Of a DNA stretch of 6,301 nucleotides, positions 1 through 5,102 are shown one piece after another. The DNA is taken from assembly GCA_022576105.1 (NCBI GenBank), contig JACZRM010000106.1:1-6301 (forward strand), given 5' to 3'. Position 1 is the stretch's first letter. Every line of letters starts with the position of its first letter. The DNA is from Chloroflexota bacterium (GTDB lineage Bacteria > Chloroflexota > Dehalococcoidia > UBA3495). Both the position numbers and the translations under genes were made by a program. The notes beneath the pieces were generated by a model that searched no databases, was not told the origin of the DNA, and saw only the letters and a list, made by a program, of their open reading frames with translations.

Positions 1-1766
1 GAGTAGGCAGTTTGCTCCCCCATACGGCGGAACTTCTGGTAGCGTCGTTTCAGCAGCTTGTTTGGAGATAGTTTGGCCAACTCGGCGAGTTGTTGGGCAA
101 CGGCCATCTGTATGTTGGCCGCCGCTTCTTTGGGATCGGTATGCGAGCCTCCTTCCGGCTCGGGTATGATTAGATCGCCGATGCCCAACTCTATGCAATC
201 TTGGGCCGTCAACATAAGCGCTTGGGCTGCTTCCCGGTCCAGCATATGGTCTGGGAACGGTCCGCCCAAGTGATGGTTCAGCGATATGGGTGAATAAATC
301 GAGTATTGCTGGAAGAGAATCCGGTCCGATAATCCCAGCGCCAGCGCCCCTTCGCTGCCACCCTCGCCAATAATCACGGAGACGATGGGGACCGGGGCTT
401 GCACCATCTGGGAGAGCGTGGTAGCTATTGCGTTTCCGATTCCCTGCTCCTCCGCTTCCAGCCCCGGATGGGCCCCTTGGGTATCGATCAGTGTAATCAG
501 AGGCAATTTGAAGCGGGCAGCCAAAGAGATGAGCCGTTGGGCCTTACGCAGGCCGTCTGGGTAAATGTGATACCGCTCACCTTCCAAGGGCGGTCGCCGC
601 TGCTGACCGATAATTACCACCGGCTCTCCATAGAGAAAGCCGACGCCTCCCACTATGGAGCGGTCGTCGCTGCTTAACCGGTCTCCTCTAAGTTCGATAA
701 ACGAGTCCAACATGGACCGAATATAAGCCATAGCCAGGGGCCGCTCGGCGTGGTGGGCAATGGTGACCGATTCCCAGGCATCAGCTTCGCCGGTAGTCCC
801 CAGTTCGGTTTTGAGTAGGTCCTTGTAATTCCCATTACTCAAGCTTTTGGCGGTAAGGATCTGGAGCAGAGTGGACAATCGATTCTGCAGAGCTTCCCGG
901 TCCACCACATTGTCCAGTAAGCCGTGGCTAAGGTGGGCCTCAGCGGTGTGGGCGTCCAGTGGCAGTGGCCTGTCCGACGCTTCCTTCATAGCGCGCAGGG
1001 GCGCAAGACCGATAAGCGAACCGGGTTCAGCCAATATGATGTCGGCCAGATTGGCGAAGCTGGCGTAAGCCTGGCCGGTCGAAGGGTTGGCGAGCACCAC
1101 GATGAAGGGTGACCCCTCTTCCCGAAGCCGATTGGCTGCGGTCACGGTTTTGGCCATTTGCATCAACGAGAGCACGCCCTCCTGCATTCTAGTGCCGCCG
1201 CCGGTGACCAGCGCCACCATGGGCAGTTCTCGCTTGGCGGCGTCTTCCAATGCCAAGGCTACCTTCTCGCCTACCACGCTGCCCATGCTGCCGCCCATAA
1301 ATCCAAAATCCAAAACCACCAGCATTACTTCGGTGTTGTCAATGCGGCAGCGTCCAGTCACCGCAGCCTCGGTGAGACCGGTGCGGACTTGATCTTGGGA
1401 TAGCAGTTTCTGATATGAGCCACGGCTGGAAAATGACAGAGGCGCCACCGAACTCAGGAACTTATGGGATTCCTTGAAGGTGCGATCGTCGGCTAGCAAC
1501 TCAATGCGTTGACGGGCGGATAACGTGTAATGGAATCGGCAGAAAGGACATACCCGGTAGGTCAAGTATGCCTCGGACTGGCTAATCTCTTCTTCGCAGA
1601 GCAGACACCGATCCTGGACCGCAGAGAGGTAAACGCGGTTCGTGTTCCCGTCGCGTCCAAACAGGTGTACCAGGAAGGTGGCCAGATTTCGCAAGGAAAC
1701 TCCATCAGGTAGACCCGGGTACTGCACGCCCGACCCGGATTTCCAGAAGCGGACTCTACCTTCCAT
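1..1766 (-). CDS. accDA: Fused acetyl-CoA carboxylase carboxyltransferase, beta-alpha (AccD-AccA), 3' end cut by window
   Basis: Transfers the carboxyl group from carboxybiotin on AccB to acetyl-CoA, giving malonyl-CoA for fatty acid synthesis in the cytoplasm. I read 588 codons from ATG 1766 to the window edge with no stop. Residues 54-76 form the AccD zinc ribbon (C54, C57, C73, C76, the family's C-x2-C-x15-C-x2-C). Residues 189-207 match the AccD GGARMQEG/SLMQMAKT segment. After a linker at about 300-328, AccA begins (DAWESVTIAHH, ERP, FIELRGDR, IVGG, GQQ at 387-389). DTQGAHPG at 428-435 and GEGGSEGA at 467-474 match AccA core loops. The end (LLKRRYQKFRRMG, 571-583) matches the usual AccA C-terminus, so only a few codons are missing. 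The fusion replaces two separate subunits. Several usually invariant glycine loops are altered (see findings). About 53 residues precede the first cysteine, roughly twice the length in E. coli AccD. A weak GGGA (1773-1776) lies 6 nt before the ATG. The family call is very secure; substrate identity is less so. Confidence 0.95.
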   Translation of the reverse strand, partial: MEGRVRFWKSGSGVQYPGLPDGVSLRNLATFLVHLFGRDGNTNRVYLSAVQDRCLLCEEEISQSEAYLTYRVCPFCRFHYTLSARQRIELLADDRTFKESHKFLSSVAPLSFSSRGSYQKLLSQDQVRTGLTEAAVTGRCRIDNTEVMLVVLDFGFMGGSMGSVVGEKVALALEDAAKRELPMVALVTGGGTRMQEGVLSLMQMAKTVTAANRLREEGSPFIVVLANPSTGQAYASFANLADIILAEPGSLIGLAPLRAMKEASDRPLPLDAHTAEAHLSHGLLDNVVDREALQNRLSTLLQILTAKSLSNGNYKDLLKTELGTTGEADAWESVTIAHHAERPLAMAYIRSMLDSFIELRGDRLSSDDRSIVGGVGFLYGEPVVIIGQQRRPPLEGERYHIYPDGLRKAQRLISLAARFKLPLITLIDTQGAHPGLEAEEQGIGNAIATTLSQMVQAPVPIVSVIIGEGGSEGALALGLSDRILFQQYSIYSPISLNHHLGGPFPDHMLDREAAQALMLTAQDCIELGIGDLIIPEPEGGSHTDPKEAAANIQMAVAQQLAELAKLSPNKLLKRRYQKFRRMGEQTAY

Positions 1767-1806
1767 GATACATCCCGTGGGCCAGAATTGAAACGCTGGT
1801 AGTGTC

Positions 1807-1827
1807 AACAAGATAAGCAATCTTGTT
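1807..1827. promoter_or_regulatory. AT-rich perfect palindrome, possible operator upstream of accDA
   Basis: Eight-base arms AACAAGAT and ATCTTGTT flank a 5-nt centre (AAGCA). The site ends 41 bp upstream of the accDA ATG, in the gap between divergent genes. The short, AT-rich, symmetric form suits a dimeric regulator binding site. On the plus strand the right arm runs into TTTT, so a weak terminator is an alternative, but an AT-rich stem makes a poor one. A TTGACA on the minus strand (1803-1808) overlaps the left arm, but I find no good -10 at the right distance, so no accDA promoter is called here. The function is inferred. Confidence 0.35.
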
Positions 1828-1837
1828 TTCGGTGAAA

Positions 1838-1987
1838 ATGGTGGCTGCACCCGAATTGGCCGCCAGAGCCAGCAATTTCCTTGACACGGTGGTAGACGTG
1901 ACCTATCCTGTCGCCAATTCTTCCCCAGATGTGGCGGTGCAAATCCTGGGGTCTTTTATTGGTGAGTCCGCAGTGCAATACAGATGA
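1838..1987 (+). CDS. Possible small ORF, 49 codons, unknown function
   Basis: An open frame runs from ATG 1838 to TGA 1985-1987 between accDA and the DUF6282 gene. It begins MVAAPELAARASNF and ends IGESAVQYR, with a mix of small, acidic and hydrophobic residues that looks protein-like. I see no signal peptide, membrane segment or cysteine motif. The frame stays open upstream to a TAA at about 1814, so a GTG at 1832 or a TTG could also serve as start. No clear Shine-Dalgarno sequence precedes any of these. It overlaps a promoter-like and a terminator-like element, and both readings cannot easily be fully right. I do not recognise the product. It could be chance, a gene remnant, or a leader ORF. 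Confidence 0.2.
   Translation: MVAAPELAARASNFLDTVVDVTYPVANSSPDVAVQILGSFIGESAVQYR
1881..1909 (+). promoter_or_regulatory. Sigma70-like promoter reading toward the DUF6282 gene
   Basis: A perfect -35 box TTGACA (1881-1886) and a -10 box TATCCT (1904-1909, four of six consensus bases) are separated by exactly 17 nt. Transcription would start near 1916, giving a leader of about 140 nt before the GTG at 2054. It is the best promoter match I found in the gap. It lies inside the possible small ORF. It is a sequence match only; no start site is known. Confidence 0.5.
1923..1960 (+). terminator. Terminator-like hairpin in the DUF6282 leader
   Basis: CCCCAG (1923-1928) pairs with CTGGGG (1946-1951). 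Two further A-T pairs form if one C is bulged out. The right arm is followed directly by TCTTTTATT. A T-rich tract follows only in the plus direction; the minus direction lacks one. It sits a few bases after the predicted start of the 1881-1909 promoter and well before the coding region, so it could be an attenuator. The stem is short and the T tract is interrupted, so the call is tentative. Confidence 0.35.
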
Positions 1988-1995
1988 TCGTGGTG

Positions 1996-2033
1996 TGTGA
2001 GGCCAGGTCAAACTCTGGTGAAGACTGGCCACA
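1996..2033 (+). promoter_or_regulatory. Leader hairpin upstream of the DUF6282 ribosome binding site
   Basis: GGCCAG (2001-2006) is perfectly complementary to CTGGCC (2025-2030), and TGTGA/ACA outside can extend the stem with one bulge. CCAG can instead pair with a nearer CTGG at 2015-2018, so two exclusive folds exist. The structure ends 9 nt before the GAGGAG ribosome binding site. It could influence translation, or it could be chance. Confidence 0.25.
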
Positions 2034-2042
2034 AACCCGTTT

Positions 2043-2048
2043 GAGGAG
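2043..2048 (+). promoter_or_regulatory. Ribosome binding site fixing a GTG start for the DUF6282 gene
   Basis: GAGGAG lies 5 nt before the GTG at 2054. An in-frame TGA at 2042-2044 rules out any earlier start, so this strong Shine-Dalgarno match decides the non-ATG start. Confidence 0.8.
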
Positions 2049-2053
2049 TAGCT

Positions 2054-2896
2054 GTGAGTAACGCAGACCGGCTGGTGGAAGGGGCGGTGGATATTCACGT
2101 CCATTTCGCCCCGGACCCCCGAGTAGAGCGTCGTGCCAACGCCATTGAAATTGCCCAGCAGGCGGCGTCAATGGGAATGCAGGGCCTGGTCTTCAAGAGC
2201 CATGAATATCCCACCCACCCGGTGGCCTACACTGTGAACCAAATCGTACGCGACATCACCTTGATTGGCGGTGTCGCCTTGGACTGGGAAGTAGGCGGCC
2301 TGAATCCGGCTGCGGTGGAAGCCTCGGCCAACGTGGGGGGCCGCGTTGTTTGGATGCCTACCTACTCGGCGCAAGCCGACCGCCAGCACAAGGGGTTGTC
2401 CGGCGGCATCTGCCTGTTGGACGACCAGGGAAAACTGCTGGCGGAGGTGTACTCGGTCCTGGAATTAATCAAAGCCCACGACATGGTGCTGGCCACCGGA
2501 CATATCTCGACCCGCGAGTGCATGGCGCTGGTATCTGAAGCCAAGAATATGGGTGTCAACCGGGTGGTGGTGACCCACGGCACCACCTCAGCCTTCTGGA
2601 CCGGTATGACTGCCGAGGATATGAAAACCCTGGCGGGAATGGGAGCCTTTGTGGAGCACTGCATCCATGTCATGATGCCCATGACCTATCGGATGCCGCC
2701 GGAAGAGCTGGTCGATGTTATCAAGACTATCGGCACTGAAAACTGCATCATCAGCACCGACTTTGGCCAGGACTTTCACCCCATGCCCGCCGAAGGTCTG
2801 CGCATGGGGATTGCCACTCTGCTCAAGGCCGGGCTGGACGAAGTTGAAATGGGCATGATGGTCAAAGACAATCCGGCCAGGTTGCTGGGCCTGTAA
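2054..2896 (+). CDS. DUF6282-type metal-dependent hydrolase (amidohydrolase-like)
   Basis: This is a cytoplasmic protein of 280 residues with no signal peptide or membrane segment. It starts at GTG 2054 behind a strong GAGGAG. HVH at 15-17 (DIHVHFAPDP) is the amidohydrolase-superfamily metal-binding motif after the first strand. Further likely ligands are H150 (ATGH), H175 (VTHG) and D236 (STDFGQD), in the order expected along a TIM barrel. K48 and H50 (VFKSHEY) follow what looks like the second strand, not the position of the classic carboxylated lysine, so the metal site may differ from dihydroorotase or urease. E201-H202 and H205 are further candidates. The end (VKDNPARLLGL) is typical of the superfamily. 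I recognise the pattern as DUF6282; the substrate is unknown and I assign no pathway. It stands alone, divergent from accDA and convergent with tilS. The fold call is firm; the family call is fairly firm. Confidence 0.85.
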   Translation: MSNADRLVEGAVDIHVHFAPDPRVERRANAIEIAQQAASMGMQGLVFKSHEYPTHPVAYTVNQIVRDITLIGGVALDWEVGGLNPAAVEASANVGGRVVWMPTYSAQADRQHKGLSGGICLLDDQGKLLAEVYSVLELIKAHDMVLATGHISTRECMALVSEAKNMGVNRVVVTHGTTSAFWTGMTAEDMKTLAGMGAFVEHCIHVMMPMTYRMPPEELVDVIKTIGTENCIISTDFGQDFHPMPAEGLRMGIATLLKAGLDEVEMGMMVKDNPARLLGL

Positions 2897-2906
2897 CAGA
2901 TAAGCT

Positions 2907-2926
2907 GCTCCTGGCCTTTAGGGAGC
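2907..2926. other. Weak hairpin between convergent genes
   Basis: GCTCC (2907-2911) and GGAGC (2922-2926) are separated by 10 nt in the 56-bp gap between the convergent DUF6282 gene and tilS. Neither direction has a T tract after the stem, so it is at best a poor terminator. No better candidate is visible in this gap. Confidence 0.15.
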
Positions 2927-2952
2927 GCTATCAGCCTGGATTTCCCCTGGGG

Positions 2953-4467
2953 TTAACGGGTGAATGTTATTTGTAAGGCTGTGGTTTCGTCGTGGGCGAC
3001 CTTGGCCCATTCGGCGATGCGGTGTCCCACCACCCAGGCCACACCCCGTTCCGATAACACCAGCGGTACGCGGCCGCGCCAGTCCCTGGGCACCTTGGAG
3101 TCGACAAAAAAGTCCTGCAGCTTCTTCTGAGACAGCATTCCCAGGGGTTGAAACCGGTCGCCGCTCCGCCAGGCTCTAACCCAAAGTCCTTCGGCAATCG
3201 AGCTTGGCGAAAGCAGGGCGGTCAGCTCGTCCGGCCCGGGTTTGTGCTGCCCGGTTTTTTGTCGCCCGGTTTTTTGTCGCAGCACATCTACCGGCGCCAG
3301 TTGGGTGGTAATCTGCCAATCACCGGCGCGGGACAATTTGGGCTGGTGCACTGTCCTGGGAATCTCCACCTGGTGCTCCCCGGCCAAGACCGGCAGCGGG
3401 CAGGGTAATTGCGGCCCGCGTGAAAAAACCAGGGTGTTATAGGTGGAGTGCAGCCAGATTCCCCGGGGGAGACTAAGGGTTCCCGCCCCGCTCCGGTGGA
3501 CCAGCTCCGACATGCTGACCAGATGACTCTCCCGCAGTCGTCGAGCATCGCCAGCCATTTTTACGAATCCGCGCCGGAGCAGCAGCCGTTGCAGCGCCGG
3601 ATGCAGATCAGCCAGGGCCGCCCGATCGAAGCATAGTTCGAAACTAATTTCTCCCGGGAGTTGGGGCGCAGTCGGCGCCACCTGATTCCACACTCGATCA
3701 CATTCTTGCTCCAGGTAGTCCAGTTCCAGACCGGCAGTGTGGGACAGGCGAATCAGAGAATCGATTATTCTGGGATTGTAATCCGCCGCCAGCCTGGGAA
3801 GCAGCTCATGACGGACGCGATTGCGAGTGAATTTGAGCTGATAATTGTCGCTGTCTTGCCGGTACTGCTGGTCCAACGCTTCGCAATAGGCAACCGTGGC
3901 AGCTTTGGCCACCTCTAGGAGAGGCCGAAAGACGGTAACGCCAGCGGCGTTGGGAGGCCACGGCCAGGGCGCAAGCTCGATCATTCCCACCAGGCCGTGC
4001 AGGCCGGAACCCCGCAGGATGTGCTCCAACACGGTTTCCGCCTGGTCGTCGGCGGTGTGTCCCACCGCTACTGCCGGGGCTCCTTGCGCCAGGGCGACGC
4101 GGTGCAGGAAGCTGTAGCGCATCTCGCGGGTGACTTGCTCGAAGGAAGAAATCCGATGCTCCCGCTGGTAGGCGAGAGGGTCTTCTTTTTCGACTGTTGC
4201 CGGCAGGCCCAACTGCTGGGCCAAGCTGGCCACGAACTGAGCATCTTGGTCCGATTCTTCGCCACGAATGTCGTGGTGCAGGTGGGCCACGTGCAGATTG
4301 ATTCGGTGCCGGTCGCTGAGGCGATGCAATGAATGGAGCAAGGCCGACGAATCCGGTCCGCCGGATGCAGCCACCACCAATGTGATGCCCGACCCGGAGT
4401 ACCCGGCCCTGACCAGCGCCCGGCCCACCAACCGGTCCAGCCGGGCGACGCTGGACTGGGTCTTCAT
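2953..4467 (-). CDS. tilS: tRNA(Ile)-lysidine synthetase TilS
   Basis: Uses ATP and lysine to turn C34 of the CAU-anticodon tRNA(Ile) into lysidine, so the tRNA reads AUA and is charged with isoleucine; essential in most bacteria. The N-terminal PP-loop ATPase has SGGPDSS at 35-41, HTADDQAETVL at 137-147 and the family motif FTRNRVRHELLP at 213-224. A helical middle region follows. The TilS C-terminal domain covers about 428-502 (GDRFQPLGM 436-444, KKLQDFFVD 448-456, WVVGHRIA 478-485). At 504 residues it is longer than E. coli TilS (about 430). Part of the excess is a linker at about 397-411 made of three five-residue repeats. The ATG shares its A with the TGA of the upstream phosphatase (TGATG). 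No good Shine-Dalgarno precedes it, so translation is probably coupled. It appears to be the last gene of its operon. Confidence 0.96.
   Translation of the reverse strand: MKTQSSVARLDRLVGRALVRAGYSGSGITLVVAASGGPDSSALLHSLHRLSDRHRINLHVAHLHHDIRGEESDQDAQFVASLAQQLGLPATVEKEDPLAYQREHRISSFEQVTREMRYSFLHRVALAQGAPAVAVGHTADDQAETVLEHILRGSGLHGLVGMIELAPWPWPPNAAGVTVFRPLLEVAKAATVAYCEALDQQYRQDSDNYQLKFTRNRVRHELLPRLAADYNPRIIDSLIRLSHTAGLELDYLEQECDRVWNQVAPTAPQLPGEISFELCFDRAALADLHPALQRLLLRRGFVKMAGDARRLRESHLVSMSELVHRSGAGTLSLPRGIWLHSTYNTLVFSRGPQLPCPLPVLAGEHQVEIPRTVHQPKLSRAGDWQITTQLAPVDVLRQKTGRQKTGQHKPGPDELTALLSPSSIAEGLWVRAWRSGDRFQPLGMLSQKKLQDFFVDSKVPRDWRGRVPLVLSERGVAWVVGHRIAEWAKVAHDETTALQITFTR
3235..3279 (-). repeat. 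Three tandem 15-bp units inside tilS (RQKTG/RQKTG/QHKPG)
   Basis: Two identical 15-bp units (3250-3264 and 3265-3279, plus strand CCCGGTTTTTTGTCG) follow a diverged third copy at 3235-3249. On the coding strand they encode residues 397-411 of TilS as two RQKTG copies and one QHKPG. The unit is a multiple of three, so gain or loss of copies keeps the frame. They lie in the linker before the C-terminal domain, away from the ATPase motifs. The six-base homopolymers could also slip. Confidence 0.9.
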
Positions 4468-5090
4468 CAGTCTGGTTGGTTCTGGGGAGAAAGATGGCAG
4501 GTGGAATTGTAGCTGAGCAGTCTCCAGCCCGTCTGGGTCCGGTCCAGGGTAGTGACTGAACCCAGATGCAGGTACATGCGGTGAAAGTGGGAAAGGGGCA
4601 TGCCCAACATTTTGCCGCAGATTGCCCGGATCGCGAAATTGTGGGACACGACCACTATATTGTCTGTCTCACCCTGGTTGCCTTCCAAGTCCAAAAAAGC
4701 CTGCCAGGTCCTTTCCTGCAGGGTTGCCAGGGATTCTCCTCCAGGCATGACCACCAACTCCGGGTGGTGCTGCCAGACATCATGGACCTGCGGCCATTCT
4801 TCCCGCATCTGCTGGCCGCTGACCCCTTCAACCTCTCCCAGGTCTAGCTCTTTCAGGCGCGGGTCGGCTGTAACTTTAAGGCCGACCAGTTTTGAGATTT
4901 CCGTTGCCACCTGCATGGTGCGTCCCAGGGGGCTGGAATACAACGCGGTAGGCCGCCAGGATATAGCCGCCTTGGCAGTGTCCTGAGCTTGGGACAGTCC
5001 CCGCTGGTTGAGGCCAATATCCATCTGACCCAGAAACTTGCCCAGCTTATTCCATTCGGTTTCACCGTGCCGCACCAAAAACAGCTTCAC
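4467..5090 (-). CDS. Histidine phosphatase family protein (phosphoglycerate mutase-like)
   Basis: A 207-residue cytoplasmic enzyme of the branch-1 histidine phosphatase superfamily. RHGE at 7-10 holds the phosphorylated histidine H8. SSPLGRT at 52-58 supplies R57, a glutamate in ELDLGEVEG (81-89) is the likely acid, PGGES lies at 116-120, and the second catalytic histidine is H150 (VVVSHNFAIR). The family includes cofactor-dependent phosphoglycerate mutases, alpha-ribazole phosphatase (CobC) and broad phosphatases. The small size suggests a phosphatase, but the substrate cannot be read from the sequence and no cobalamin genes are nearby. The start is GTG 5090 (GTG-AAG-CTG), 9 nt after the CNNM stop. 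Its stop shares one base with the tilS ATG, so the three genes are probably co-transcribed. Confidence 0.9.
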   Translation of the reverse strand: MKLFLVRHGETEWNKLGKFLGQMDIGLNQRGLSQAQDTAKAAISWRPTALYSSPLGRTMQVATEISKLVGLKVTADPRLKELDLGEVEGVSGQQMREEWPQVHDVWQHHPELVVMPGGESLATLQERTWQAFLDLEGNQGETDNIVVVSHNFAIRAICGKMLGMPLSHFHRMYLHLGSVTTLDRTQTGWRLLSYNSTCHLSPQNQPD

Positions 5091-5096
5091 TCTGCT

Positions 5097-5102
5097 ACCT
5101 CA
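5097..5102 (-). promoter_or_regulatory. Ribosome binding site overlapping the CNNM stop codon
   Basis: On the minus strand TGAGGT contains both the TGA stop of the upstream CNNM gene and a GAGG Shine-Dalgarno core, 7 nt before the phosphatase GTG at 5090. It supports the GTG start and suggests that translation of the two genes is coupled. Confidence 0.65.

Noticed and set aside
399..1712. Several plus-strand frames opposite accDA
   Set aside because: The minus-strand frame here is continuous with AccD and AccA motifs throughout. The plus-strand frames are short and overlap each other.
1805..2171. Minus-strand open frames across the intergenic gap
   Set aside because: Their translations are rich in His, Ser and Cys with no domain pattern. 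They overlap the start of the well-supported DUF6282 gene in antisense and have no convincing ribosome binding site.
2897..2952. Bidirectional terminator between convergent genes
   Set aside because: Only a 5-bp stem with a 10-nt loop is visible, with no T tract on either strand. It is kept as a very low-confidence feature only.
3250..3279. Programmed frameshift at the A-runs in tilS
   Set aside because: The codons read CAA AAA ACC, so the A-run is not in the phase of a standard slippery heptamer. The C-terminal domain continues intact in the original frame.
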